Made by a program: the position numbers and the translations under genes. Of a stretch of DNA of 64,000 bases, positions 10,025-18,949 are shown one piece after another. Under the pieces are notes generated by a model. That model saw only the letters and a program-made list of their open reading frames with translations. It ran no database searches and had not been told where the DNA came from. Origin of the DNA: UBA7374 sp049890275 (GTDB taxonomy: Bacteria; Verrucomicrobiota; Verrucomicrobiia; Opitutales; Coraliomargaritaceae); NCBI GenBank assembly GCA_049890275.1, contig JBMHBT010000008.1, positions 1-64,000 of the forward strand, given 5' to 3'. The number at the start of each line of letters is the position of its first letter. Position 1 is the first letter of the stretch.

Positions 10025-10945
10025 ATGAATAAGCAGTCGATCTTCATCCCCATGAACAAACAAGCATTCAGTGGAGCCATCTTTGGTCTTATCCTTATCG
10101 TGGGAGCATTTGTCAGCTTTCGTAGCTTTGTCAGCGTACCGGCTGGTCACGTAGCGGTTGCGACCCTTTTCGGGGATGTGCGCGAAGAACCCTACCCGGA
10201 AGGGATGCACGTACCGGTGAACCCACTCTATAATTTCATCTTCTACGATATTCGCGAAAAAGAACTCAAGGAATCCGCCGGTGTGCCCAGTCAGGATCAG
10301 CTCACTACTTCCGTCGATGTGAGTATCAAATTCCGCATCAACGGAGAAGACGCTCCGCGTATCTTACAGGAAACCGGTACATTCGAGGATGCTGTGCGCG
10401 TGCAAATCCAACCCAAGCTTCGCTCGGTCGTTCGCGAACAGGGTAAAAGTATTGTTCGGGCGGAAGATTTCTTCCTGCAGGAAACACAAGAGAACTTGCA
10501 GACTGCCATTTTCAATACCCTCCGCAATTACCTCGAACCACGTGGTATTATCTGTCTCGATATCCTTATCCGCGACATCAGCCTGCCTCCCTTCATTACC
10601 CGAGCCATCGAATCAAAGAAAGAACGTGAACAAGAGGTCGAGAAACAGAAAGCCGAGCTAGAGCGCTTCCGTACGGAGCAACAACAGATCATTGCCGAAG
10701 CCGAAGCCAAGCGGGAAGCTGCCGAACTGGAATCGGAGCAGCGTCGTGTTTTGGCCGATGCACAAGCCTACGAAATCACTAAACTCAATGAAGCGATCGC
10801 AAAGAATCCAGCCTATGTGCAAATTCAGGCACTTGAAGCCTTGAAAGAAATTTCGTCGAACCCTTCGAGTAAGATTTACTTTCTCAACGGTGAATCGCCC
10901 ACTCCACTTCCATTGATGAACATGGGGGACCCCCTTACAAAATAA
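10025..10945 (+). CDS. SPFH/prohibitin-family membrane protein
   Basis: 306 residues: one N-terminal transmembrane helix (FGLILIVGAFVSFRSFVSV), then the SPFH (band 7) domain (VPAGHVAVATLFGDVREEPY, VNPLYNFIFYDIREKEL), followed by a long charged coiled coil rich in Glu, Lys and Ala (about residues 195-260) and a short tail. The family forms large ring or cage complexes in the inner membrane, often modulating FtsH-type proteases. It lacks the hydrolase partner seen with HflK/HflC or NfeD. Two in-frame starts are possible, 10025 (MNKQSIFIPMNKQ) and 10052 (MNKQAFSG); the second gives the usual short cytosolic N-terminus. Confidence 0.88.
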   Translation: MNKQSIFIPMNKQAFSGAIFGLILIVGAFVSFRSFVSVPAGHVAVATLFGDVREEPYPEGMHVPVNPLYNFIFYDIREKELKESAGVPSQDQLTTSVDVSIKFRINGEDAPRILQETGTFEDAVRVQIQPKLRSVVREQGKSIVRAEDFFLQETQENLQTAIFNTLRNYLEPRGIICLDILIRDISLPPFITRAIESKKEREQEVEKQKAELERFRTEQQQIIAEAEAKREAAELESEQRRVLADAQAYEITKLNEAIAKNPAYVQIQALEALKEISSNPSSKIYFLNGESPTPLPLMNMGDPLTK

Positions 10946-10953
10946 GCGAAGGC

Positions 10954-10970
10954 AGGCCCGACACGGGCCT
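10954..10970. terminator. hairpin between convergent genes
   Basis: Inverted repeat AGGCCCG-ACA-CGGGCCT in the 33-base gap between the SPFH gene and the convergent E1-like gene. It has no U-run on either strand, so it is a weak or bidirectional terminator candidate only. Confidence 0.4.
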
Positions 10971-10978
10971 ACCCGTGC

Positions 10979-11767
10979 TCAAGCTTCCATTATCGCTATC
11001 CGTCGTACCACTTCGGAAGCGAGTACGAAGCCCATTGTACCGGTTACAAAAGTAGCGGAACCAAAGCCGGCATCGCAGTTCAACCGATAGTCCTCACCGG
11101 CTTGTCGCTCGCAGGCGACGCTTCCATCCGGCTGAGGGAAAACAGGGAGTTCATCTGTGTAGACACAGTCGATCTGGAATTTCTGCCGCGAAAGTTTGGG
11201 AAATCCATATTCCCGCCGGAGCCGCTTGCGCACTTGGAGCAAAAGCGGATCGTTGATGGTCTTCGCCAAATCACCGATCCGCACTCGGGTCGGATCCACT
11301 CGTCCGCCACCGCCTCCACAAGTGAGCAAAGGTAAGCCCCGCTGTCGTGCCATAGCAATGAGCAAGCACTTGTGTTTGGTTGCATCAATCGCATCGACAA
11401 TATAATCGTAATCCGGCTCGAGTAGCTCCTCCGCCGTCGCCTCAGTAAAAAAACGTACCTCTGTCTGTACGGAGCAGTCTGGCGCGATTCGTGCGACGCG
11501 CTCAGCTAGAGCTTCCGCCTTGGCCTGCCCCACCGTACCGTCCAAAGCATGCAACTGCCGATTGACATTACTCAGGCAAACCTCGTCCATATCAATCAGA
11601 GTGAGCGCACCGATACCGGAACGCGCCAGTGCCTCCACGACCCAGGAACCGACCCCGCCCAAGCCAATGACCGCAACCCGGGCTGCCTGCAAGCGAGCCA
11701 GCCCGTCTGTTCCATACAAACGGCCCAGCGCCCCAAAACGTGCTTCATAATCCGACATACGAGTCAA
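10979..11767 (-). CDS. tcdA: tRNA threonylcarbamoyladenosine dehydratase (TcdA/CsdL-type E1 enzyme)
   Basis: ThiF/E1-like ATP-dependent enzyme that cyclises t6A37 of tRNA to ct6A. 262 residues. The nucleotide-binding Rossmann motif VIGLGGVGSWVVEALARSGI is followed by LIDMDEVCLSNVNRQLHAL, with the conserved Asp and the NxNR(Q) of E1 enzymes, then YDYIVDAIDATKHKCLLI. The TcdA-specific features are GGGGGRVDPTRVRIGDL and the DPLLLQVRKRLRR stretch. A cysteine in the later region (IDCVYTDELP) corresponds to the family's conserved cysteine. Note tsaB-like gene at 61741, which belongs to the same t6A modification pathway. Confidence 0.92.
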   Translation of the reverse strand: MTRMSDYEARFGALGRLYGTDGLARLQAARVAVIGLGGVGSWVVEALARSGIGALTLIDMDEVCLSNVNRQLHALDGTVGQAKAEALAERVARIAPDCSVQTEVRFFTEATAEELLEPDYDYIVDAIDATKHKCLLIAMARQRGLPLLTCGGGGGRVDPTRVRIGDLAKTINDPLLLQVRKRLRREYGFPKLSRQKFQIDCVYTDELPVFPQPDGSVACERQAGEDYRLNCDAGFGSATFVTGTMGFVLASEVVRRIAIMEA

Positions 11768-11822
11768 TTAGAAGTACTCAGCCGACACTTTGAAAAGAAA
11801 AGCGCTGAGAGCCAATTCTCCG

Positions 11823-13121
11823 CTACTCATTTTCACGGTCGGTTTCTTTATGAGTATGCAAAAACACCTCACGATGCGGATACGGTATGGCGATATTATT
11901 CTCTTTAAAGACATCCCAAATTTCTAACATCACCGCACTGCGAATATTAGTTAGCCCCTCATGAGCGTCTGTAATCCAAAAACGAAGGCTAAAATCAACC
12001 GAACTGTCGCCAAAGGCGACCAAATGGCAAACCGGTGCAGGATGCTCGACCACGCGTCCCGGCTTTCGGGCGGCTTCCTCGACCAACTGCTTCACCCAAC
12101 GCGGATCACTTTCATACGACACACCAAAGGTAACCTCGATTCGGATGAGTGAATTACCGTGTGACCAGTTGACCACTGGCTGGGTAATAAAGTCCTCGTT
12201 AGGAATGAGAAAAGATTTATTATCGCGGGTGACGATCTCGGTAAAGCGTCCGCCCATGTGAGCGACCCAACCAAAAGCACCATTCTGGAGTTCGATCACA
12301 TCTCCCGGCTTAATTGACTTATCGAGGAGGAGGAGGAAACCGCTGAAGAGATTAGAGATACCTTTCTGTAATCCAAAACCGATACCCAGACCGAGAGCAC
12401 CGGAAAAGACCGCGAGGAGGGAGAGGTCTATTCCCGCAGTCGTTACTCCGATCAAGATCGCCAATGTAATCAGGCTGATCCGAATCGTCTTCATGACTAA
12501 TACTTTGGATACGTTACTAAAGGACTCGGTGCGGTTGACCTTTCCCTCTAGAAGACTGGAGACAAGATTAGCCAGATAGATGAGGAAAAAGACTGCGAGG
12601 AGTCCCTTAGTAATCGTGAGGGCTGAAATGCGCTGTTCACCAATATCAAAACCGGCAGCATCCAAGACAGCTGTGACCTCGTCCAGCACTCCGAGGATAC
12701 TGAAGGCAGCGAACAACCAAATGACAGGAACAAGAATGCCACGGATGGCTTTGTTTTGGATAAACTGAACGAGGGTACGGACAATGATCCAGGCCACCAG
12801 CAATGAAATAGCAGCCTCTCCGATACTAAAATCAAAGCGAATCAGATCTTGCGCGGCAAGTACCTGAAAGGGAAAGAGAAGGAGTATCGTACTGGCTGGA
12901 ATCAACAAGTGCTGCAGGCTGAGCAAAGTTTCTTTCAACCGCAGTGGGAAAGGCAGGCGCTCCAACCCCTGACTGAGCGCTCTGCGAGCGATGCGGTAAA
13001 GAAAGGAGGAGATGAGAAATGCAAGGGCCAACAGTAAGAACTGAATATAAATATCCGGAGTTGAAAGTTGTGTGATCAACCACTCAAGAAATGTCCGGTA
13101 TATGCCAAGTATTGTCTCCAT
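11823..13121 (-). CDS. MscS-family mechanosensitive channel
   Basis: 432 residues. Five to six predicted helices precede the conserved pore helix SALGLGIGFGLQ-type segment (AVFSGALGLGIGFGLQKGIS) and the beta domain GFLLLLDKSIKPGDVIELQN, GAFGWVAHMGGRFTEIVTRD, FLIPNEDFITQPVVNWSH, which are the MscS signature. The cytoplasmic C-terminal alpha/beta domain ends with a short charged tail. Inner-membrane channel that opens on membrane tension to release osmolytes. The longer N-terminus than E. coli MscS (286 residues) places it among the larger YbdG/YnaI-like members. Same strand as the E1-like gene, 55 bases upstream of it. Confidence 0.92.
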   Translation of the reverse strand: METILGIYRTFLEWLITQLSTPDIYIQFLLLALAFLISSFLYRIARRALSQGLERLPFPLRLKETLLSLQHLLIPASTILLLFPFQVLAAQDLIRFDFSIGEAAISLLVAWIIVRTLVQFIQNKAIRGILVPVIWLFAAFSILGVLDEVTAVLDAAGFDIGEQRISALTITKGLLAVFFLIYLANLVSSLLEGKVNRTESFSNVSKVLVMKTIRISLITLAILIGVTTAGIDLSLLAVFSGALGLGIGFGLQKGISNLFSGFLLLLDKSIKPGDVIELQNGAFGWVAHMGGRFTEIVTRDNKSFLIPNEDFITQPVVNWSHGNSLIRIEVTFGVSYESDPRWVKQLVEEAARKPGRVVEHPAPVCHLVAFGDSSVDFSLRFWITDAHEGLTNIRSAVMLEIWDVFKENNIAIPYPHREVFLHTHKETDRENE

Positions 13122-13223
13122 GCACAGGCTGAATGCGGTGGAAAGAAGTTCTCCTTTTCACCGACTTGATTCGTATGCTGCAATAAGCTAGGCTCTCAAA
13201 CGGTGAGGGTCAAAGATACAATT

Positions 13224-13772
13224 ATGGAGTGGGTCAGAAAAAACCAAATCCATCGTGTTCAAGGAGGCAGAAAAGACGGCACCTCAGAAGATTGCCCACG
13301 ACGGAGAAAACCCTCGGGATTCGCGCCGGTATTTCATGGAATGGCTTTAACAATGAGCCTGTTTAGCGCTCCGGGCTGTATTTTAACAGAAAAGATACCG
13401 TCCCCGACCCTCTCTTATCTTCCGTCCTCTTCCCTTGAATGGTTCGTTTACGAGCAACTTGACCTCGCCAGTTTCCGGAATTCCCTCGGGCCCTCCCGAG
13501 AGAAAGCAATGCGACACTTCAGTGATTTCGGAATCTTCCCGACAACGATACGAAAGAACTATCTGGAGATGGAGACAGAAGATTGGTTCTACGGAATAAC
13601 AATTCTGGAACGGAGGGATCGAAACGGCGACGGAATCGAAGATCTGCTAGTTGACTTTGTTGATGCGGCAAAAATGGGAACCTACCGAAGTAGTCATCGT
13701 TACTTGCTGACACGTTACTCCGATGAGGGTCAGCTGCTTGCAATTGCATTTGAAATGGTCGACCGGGAGTGA
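13224..13772 (+). CDS. hypothetical protein, possible lipoprotein
   Basis: 182 residues, no family recognised. The N-terminal ~40 residues are basic and polar (RRRKPSGFAPV), followed by a short hydrophobic segment GMALTMSLFSAPGC that could act as a lipoprotein signal with Cys at about residue 52, although the n-region would be unusually long. Near residue 130 the sequence DRNGDGIEDLLVDF looks like an isolated EF-hand/dockerin-type calcium loop. A GTG at 13203 could extend the start by seven residues. The gene is convergent with the large secreted protein gene and separated from it by that gene's terminator. Confidence 0.5.
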   Translation: MEWVRKNQIHRVQGGRKDGTSEDCPRRRKPSGFAPVFHGMALTMSLFSAPGCILTEKIPSPTLSYLPSSSLEWFVYEQLDLASFRNSLGPSREKAMRHFSDFGIFPTTIRKNYLEMETEDWFYGITILERRDRNGDGIEDLLVDFVDAAKMGTYRSSHRYLLTRYSDEGQLLAIAFEMVDRE

Positions 13773-13803
13773 GGAAAACGACTCATACCAACAGAAAGTT
13801 AAA

Positions 13804-13841
13804 CAAAAAAGCGGCGACACCCGTTTGGATGCCGCCGCCTT
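13804..13841 (-). terminator. intrinsic terminator of large secreted protein gene
   Basis: Read on the minus strand: long stem built from GGCGGCG with CGCCGC and an inner CATCC-AAAC-GGGTG pairing, followed by TTTTTTG. It lies 33-70 bases after the stop at 13874. A second small hairpin CGTTC-GAAA-GAACG (13852-13865) lies between the two. Confidence 0.8.
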
Positions 13842-13873
13842 GTTTAAAGTTCGTTCGAAAGAACGTGGATGAC

Positions 13874-16800
13874 TTACTGAGTCACTCTGATTCGTACAAA
13901 GAGCTTTTCCGGAGTCTCACCTGTGACTGTTGCAGTCACTGTGGTTGTACCGGAATCGGTCGCTGTACCAAAGCTAACAGAGATCGAACCGTCACTCGCG
14001 CCGTCTGCGTAGAAGGTCGCCAGATCGGTGGACCACTCGTAAGCAACCGTCAGGTCTTCGGCTACGGAAGCGTTTTGTGGGTGTGTCACCGTAAAGGTGT
14101 TTCCACTCAAGCTACCGGAGGAGAGACCAGCCGAGTCGGATGCACTTGGGTCGGTACCCAGAACATTTTCGATCGCGTTGGACTTACCGTCACCATCTGG
14201 ATCCGCACTAGGAGCAGTATCACCACCGACACCGGGATAGTTACCCATCCAGTCGCTGAGGTTGTTGGTACTTTCCGGAGCCGGTCCGATGGAGAAGATG
14301 AATCCATTGGTTTGGCCTTCTCCAGCAAAGAAGTTATCTTTACCACCGATTGCACCGGTGACCTCACCACTGGAGTTAGCAATTGCCGTTCCGATCTGTG
14401 TAAGATCTGAAGTAGATGGATTACTTCCTTCGGATAAGCCTCCACCAGCGGCCTTCACACCTTCAGCGCCACTGTCACCGAAGACGATATAGGCACCGTG
14501 AGCCATATCTGGATTCCAACCAGCAGCCGCGTAAAGGACCACTTCTTGGCCTGGTGTCAGTCCACCGAGCGTAAACTCAGCACCATTACCACCGTTTTCT
14601 GGCTTCCAGAACCAACCGGTTGCCCAAGCAGCTATATTTGTCATGCTGAAGTTGTAACCCGAATCACCAACATTAGGATGATTCTCATCGCCGACCAGCC
14701 AAGGCTGACCAGGTGCTGGCTCGTGTAGAAGCAATGTCCAATCGGAACCACTGTACGGATTGTCTCCCGCATTTCCTTGGAAGTCGAGCTTCAGTAAAAC
14801 ACGATCCGTGAAGGTTGCGCTGATTGAGCTGTCTTCCGTAATACTTGCGAACTCGTAGGAGCTGACCGCGCCAACAGAGGAGCCGTTTACGACAACATCA
14901 AGTATGTTGTATCCAGCGTCTGGTGTAATGGTATAGGTCAGGCTGTCACCATAGTCAGCAGAGGATGCACCCGCAGGGCTGATGCTACCGTTGGCTCCGG
15001 CACTTGCAGTCACGGTGTAGCTGGCGCCGGTTTCAACGAAGACTGCACTGATGCTACGGTTTTGTACCACACTACTGAGTGTGTAGGTTTGCACCGCACC
15101 GACAGAAGCACCATCGACGAGAACGTCGGCTACCGCGTAACCGCTATCAGGAGTTATCGTGTAGGTTTCCGTGCCGTTGTAGGCAACAGAGGAAGCACCG
15201 CTGATGCTGCCGTTATCGCCAGCTGTGACTGTCACCTGCTTGGCCACATTGGCCAGAGAGGCGACTGTCTTACCGCCACGTGTGGAGATAATGAGGTCGG
15301 AAGCAATAGCATTGGTACCATCGACCATGAAGTTACCCGCATCGCGGAGAGGTTCAATCGTTGCGGGAATCACGCCTGCGTCACCCCAGACAATCTCACC
15401 AGTGGAGCCAGGGAGGAAGTTGAAGCCCTTACCTTCGATTTGACCGTCATAAACACCGGCACCACTGTTGATAGTAATGGTACCACCAGAGATATCGAGG
15501 CGACTGCCGTCATCTGCGAAAGAGATGAGGTTTGCACTCCATTGTGCACCCTCCATCACAGCGATGACCTTACCGCGAAGGCGAACTTCCTGACCGGTAC
15601 CGTCAATCGAGAGAGGTCCGTTGATTGTTACGGTTCCCCAATTCAGATCAGTAGGAAAGTTCTTGTTAACGATCGAACCACCATTGGCTGTGACCTCCAA
15701 TGTAGATGTCGCTTCTTCACGACCGGCTATCATTGGGCAGGTGCCGTAATTGAAGGTACCACCGTTCAATTTGATCACACCGCCTCCGGCTTGGAACCAG
15801 CTGCCGCCATTGGATTGCTCCCAGCTGCCACCGTTATCCAGTTGGAGGATGTTGCCGTTGCGTAACTGGAAATCACCCCCCATTGTGGCTGCGTCGTACT
15901 GCACGTTCGCATTGGCGATAATTGCAGTTGCATTGAAGGCGTTGCCGGAGAGGTCAGGAACGATGTTCCCATCCCAATTGGCCGCATTATTCCAAGCAGA
16001 ATCACCACCATTACCTGTCCAGGTGTCAATGGAAGGTGGTGCTACGTATGGAGTCGAATCGATCGCAAGATTGTCAAAACCGACAACCATTCCAGGACCC
16101 CAAAGTGGGACAAATTTCAGGCCATCCACACCGGCTGGTATGGAAATCGTGAAGTTGTAGGTTTCCCAGTTAGCACCTTCGTCAATTGTATTGGCAAAAA
16201 TGTCACCCGTACTCGAAGTGAATGTCGTACCGGTGAAGAAGTCGACCTTCATACCACCAACACTCGCGCCGGAGATTGCAATCATATCCATGCTGAACTG
16301 GTACACCTCGTCGGCGTTCAAACCTAGATCAGAAAGGCTCTTAATCGCACCATTGTCGGTAACCAGAAGTCCCCAGCCGCCACCGATCGAGTTATCCAAC
16401 TCGGCGTAAGCACCCGGATTACCTCCGAAGTCATAGAAGTTATGAGTCACTTCTGCAGCACCGTTGGTTTCATAAGCTGCCGTCAGGTAGTCAAAACCGG
16501 CATCAGCAATTTCAGAAGCGTCATAACTGGCGAGAGCAGTTGTGTCAAAACCCACATTGTCGAATCCGACAACAGAGCCCTCTCCGCTGACCAGACGAAT
16601 CTTAATACCTTCGGTACCATGCGGAACAAAAGCTGGGAGCTCATAAGTCATCCACTCGGCACCGTCAAACTCAGGATCAAACAGTACCAGATCCGGTGAA
16701 AGGAACTGTGTGGCACCGTCTTGGACCCAGTCACCGTCGGCGTTTGTCTCGTAGAAGAGAACCTGAACGGAACCGTAATTGAAGCCAGACTCAACTAGCA

Positions 16801-18421
16801 TATCTACATTCAAATTATAGATGCTACCAGGATTGATTCCCAGATAGCTGATGTCGGTAACTTGGTTGTTGTTACTAAACAGGTAGCCTTCGCCGTCATC
16901 GTCTGCACTGTGGTCAATCACGGCATAAGCGCTGTCCGCACTACCACCTGTTGCTGGGTAGGTGTAAGCAAATGTACCGGTACCGTTGGAGTCTTGACTC
17001 CACTCGGAGCCACCATTTTCAAAGTCGCTATCGGCAATCCCATGGAAAGAGAACAGTGCTTCCACTGTAGTGTTGGCATTGATGTTGGTTACTTCATAAG
17101 AAGCTGCGTTGCCAACAGAAGCACCGTTGACCAAAACATCACCAAGAGCGTAATTGGCATCCGCTGTGAATGTGAATGCCTGTGAGCTACCGGCTGCGAC
17201 AGAGATTTCTCCGGCAGGATCAATAGTACCTCCTGTTGAAGCGCTTGCAGTAAGCGTGTAGTTGTCAACTTTTAATACAAGAACTCCAATGTTGTCGAAA
17301 TCAACAACGACACCGGAAGACCACAGAGGTACAAATTTGATCTGTGTCATGCCCTCGGGCAATGTGTAATCAAAAGTGTAGGTCGTCCACTCATCTGCAG
17401 TTGCAACTGCAGGACGAACGTCACCTGAGCTGAGAACTCCATCCGGCGTACCGTCCGACATGCCTGCGTCATTTGCCCAGGCTTCAATCTTCATACCACC
17501 GACTGCATCGCCCGTTGCGCTTGTACGCATGTCGTACTGGAAAGTGTACGTCTCACCGGCAACAAGACCGAGTTCAGAGATATTATAGGGTGCATCACCA
17601 TTTGAGATCAGCACTGTCCACCAAGTGTCGGCACTGGTATCCACACGGACATAGCCATCCGGATTTCCGTCTGTGGCAGGATAGGTCACTGTTTGGTAGC
17701 TGCCACCAGGACCGCCACCACTAAATCCCCAAGGGGCATCCGGTGTTTCAAAATCACCATTGGGCGGCATATTCAGGTTATATTCCACCTGCACATTGAC
17801 CCCAATGTTGTCGAAATCAACAACGACACCGGAAGACCACAGAGGTACAATTTTCACCTGGTTTGCGTTCGCAGGAATCGTATACTCAAAGGTGTAGGTT
17901 GCCCATACGTCTGCAGTTTCAACTGCTGGGCGACGATCTCCTGAATGCGCAGCATCTCCAAGACTATTACCATCCGCCCAAGCCTCAACTTTCATACCAC
18001 CAACTGCGGCACCCGTCGCACTTGTACGCATGTCGTACTGGAAGGTGTACGTTTCGCCGGCAACAAGACCGAGCTCCGCTATATCCAAAGGCTGATCCCC
18101 GTTCGAAATCAGCACCGCCCACCAAGTGTCGGCACTGGTATCAACACGAACATAGCCGTCCGGATTTCCATCTGTGGCAGGATAGGTCACGGTCTGGACG
18201 CTGCCAGGAGCACCACCACCACTGTAGCCCCAAGGGGCATCCGGTGTTTCAAAATCACCATTGGGCGCGAGGTTGAATTGATTGATGAAGACCTGTGCAG
18301 AAGCTGTTTGCAGCCCTCCACAGAACAGAAGAAGTACAGCAACCATAAGAGAGGTTGAGATGCACTCCAGCCACGAAGAAAAGATCTTCGGTTTGGATTG
18401 GTTATTTAGGGTAGGTTTCAT
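13874..18421 (-). CDS. large modular secreted protein with CBM-like and InlB-type repeats
   Basis: 1515 residues from ATG 18421 (MKPTLNNQSKPKIF); the frame is open upstream, but this start gives a proper signal peptide ending near LQTASA. Modules: residues ~54-208 and ~221-379, two near-identical beta-sandwich domains beginning NGDFETPDAPWG, resembling CBM4/9-type carbohydrate-binding modules; ~387-457, a glycine-rich InlB-like repeat; ~460-630 and ~636-790, two more diverged sandwich domains each closing with V-G-F-D-N; ~800-1055, a beta-strand-rich passenger-like part starting TWTGNGGDSAWNNAANW; ~1060-1128 and ~1134-1205, two further InlB-like repeats; then a jelly-roll-like domain, an ADPDGDGKSNAIENVLGTDP linker and a last beta domain ending FVRIRVTQ. 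Likely a surface or secreted glycan-binding protein; no catalytic domain is visible. Confidence 0.8.
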   Translation of the reverse strand: MKPTLNNQSKPKIFSSWLECISTSLMVAVLLLFCGGLQTASAQVFINQFNLAPNGDFETPDAPWGYSGGGAPGSVQTVTYPATDGNPDGYVRVDTSADTWWAVLISNGDQPLDIAELGLVAGETYTFQYDMRTSATGAAVGGMKVEAWADGNSLGDAAHSGDRRPAVETADVWATYTFEYTIPANANQVKIVPLWSSGVVVDFDNIGVNVQVEYNLNMPPNGDFETPDAPWGFSGGGPGGSYQTVTYPATDGNPDGYVRVDTSADTWWTVLISNGDAPYNISELGLVAGETYTFQYDMRTSATGDAVGGMKIEAWANDAGMSDGTPDGVLSSGDVRPAVATADEWTTYTFDYTLPEGMTQIKFVPLWSSGVVVDFDNIGVLVLKVDNYTLTASASTGGTIDPAGEISVAAGSSQAFTFTADANYALGDVLVNGASVGNAASYEVTNINANTTVEALFSFHGIADSDFENGGSEWSQDSNGTGTFAYTYPATGGSADSAYAVIDHSADDDGEGYLFSNNNQVTDISYLGINPGSIYNLNVDMLVESGFNYGSVQVLFYETNADGDWVQDGATQFLSPDLVLFDPEFDGAEWMTYELPAFVPHGTEGIKIRLVSGEGSVVGFDNVGFDTTALASYDASEIADAGFDYLTAAYETNGAAEVTHNFYDFGGNPGAYAELDNSIGGGWGLLVTDNGAIKSLSDLGLNADEVYQFSMDMIAISGASVGGMKVDFFTGTTFTSSTGDIFANTIDEGANWETYNFTISIPAGVDGLKFVPLWGPGMVVGFDNLAIDSTPYVAPPSIDTWTGNGGDSAWNNAANWDGNIVPDLSGNAFNATAIIANANVQYDAATMGGDFQLRNGNILQLDNGGSWEQSNGGSWFQAGGGVIKLNGGTFNYGTCPMIAGREEATSTLEVTANGGSIVNKNFPTDLNWGTVTINGPLSIDGTGQEVRLRGKVIAVMEGAQWSANLISFADDGSRLDISGGTITINSGAGVYDGQIEGKGFNFLPGSTGEIVWGDAGVIPATIEPLRDAGNFMVDGTNAIASDLIISTRGGKTVASLANVAKQVTVTAGDNGSISGASSVAYNGTETYTITPDSGYAVADVLVDGASVGAVQTYTLSSVVQNRSISAVFVETGASYTVTASAGANGSISPAGASSADYGDSLTYTITPDAGYNILDVVVNGSSVGAVSSYEFASITEDSSISATFTDRVLLKLDFQGNAGDNPYSGSDWTLLLHEPAPGQPWLVGDENHPNVGDSGYNFSMTNIAAWATGWFWKPENGGNGAEFTLGGLTPGQEVVLYAAAGWNPDMAHGAYIVFGDSGAEGVKAAGGGLSEGSNPSTSDLTQIGTAIANSSGEVTGAIGGKDNFFAGEGQTNGFIFSIGPAPESTNNLSDWMGNYPGVGGDTAPSADPDGDGKSNAIENVLGTDPSASDSAGLSSGSLSGNTFTVTHPQNASVAEDLTVAYEWSTDLATFYADGASDGSISVSFGTATDSGTTTVTATVTGETPEKLFVRIRVTQ
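14809..15243 (-). repeat. tandem InlB-like repeat units within secreted protein
   Basis: Two consecutive ~70-residue units (15036..15243 and 14809..15022) with the pattern V-T-A-x-x-G-x-x-G-S-I-S ... Y-T-I-T-P-D-x-G-Y ... V-x-V-x-G-x-S-V-G-A-V ... I-S-A-x-F. A third diverged copy lies at about 17050..17262. They match the bacterial glycine-rich InlB-B-type repeat found in surface proteins. Confidence 0.75.
17285..18262 (-). repeat. tandem duplication of CBM-like domain
   Basis: Two copies, 17798..18262 and 17285..17761, highly similar even at nucleotide level. Both begin NGDFETPDAPWG, share YPATDGNPDGYVRVDTSADT, ELGLVAGETYTFQYDMRTSA, and end PLWSSGVVVDFDNIGV. The close nucleotide match indicates recent duplication or gene conversion. 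Confidence 0.85.
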
Positions 18422-18949
18422 TATAATATAGATGAATGACGAAAAGCTAGCGACTGTCGCTTGGCAAAACAGTGAAATGGGTAAACAGTGATCGGAGTAA
18501 ATAGTGGGCAGTCGTACTGCTAGGTTGAAGGGGTTAGTGCTGCAACAAAGTGCAAATTCAGAAAACAGCAAATGGAGTCAGAAAAATTCTCACGACCGGA
18601 CTCGTCGCGATAAGCAGGGATAAAACTGCTGCAAAATCATGCAACAAAAACAAAGGGCATACGGCCTTTTCTTCGTGAGAAAACATAGAGAGGTAGTTGT
18701 ACAGAATAGTGAGGTTAGCTATTTGTGCACCATAATTGCACAATATTGCACGCAATCAAGCCGAAATTTCACGACTTTGTTATAAAAATAAAAAAGTAGG
18801 CCTTTTCTCTTTTTTTTAAATCAAAATACTTATTTTCAGATAGTATGGATTACCTATTATTTGCGATTATGATTTCAAATTATTGACGATGACTCAGATA
18901 GGGCCTGTAGAGAAACCATTCTAATGGCACCTTCACTTTAACTCGACGT
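18422..18949. other. AT-rich intergenic region with TGCAC repeats
   Basis: About 528 bases between divergent genes with no convincing coding sequence; a 65-codon reading frame on the minus strand at 18558..18755 has no recognisable features. It contains a cluster GTGCAC (18725-18730), ATTGCAC (18735-18741) and ATTGCAC (18745-18751), the last two spaced exactly 10 bases, i.e. on the same helix face, and long A/T runs at 18780-18840. Presumably holds the control region of the large secreted protein gene on one side and the transporter on the other. Confidence 0.6.
18883..18911 (+). promoter_or_regulatory. candidate sigma-70-type promoter of transporter gene
   Basis: TTGACG (18883-18888) and TGTAGA (18906-18911) separated by 17 bases, 38 bases upstream of the transporter start at 18950. 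The -35 box matches well, the -10 box poorly. Confidence 0.35.

Noticed and set aside
15062..15865. 267-codon plus-strand frame inside the large secreted protein gene
   Set aside because: Antisense of repetitive Gly/Ser/Thr-rich coding sequence, low complexity, no motifs.
18558..18755. 65-codon minus-strand frame in the 18.4-18.9 kb gap
   Set aside because: No start context, no recognisable domain, AT-rich region with likely regulatory function.
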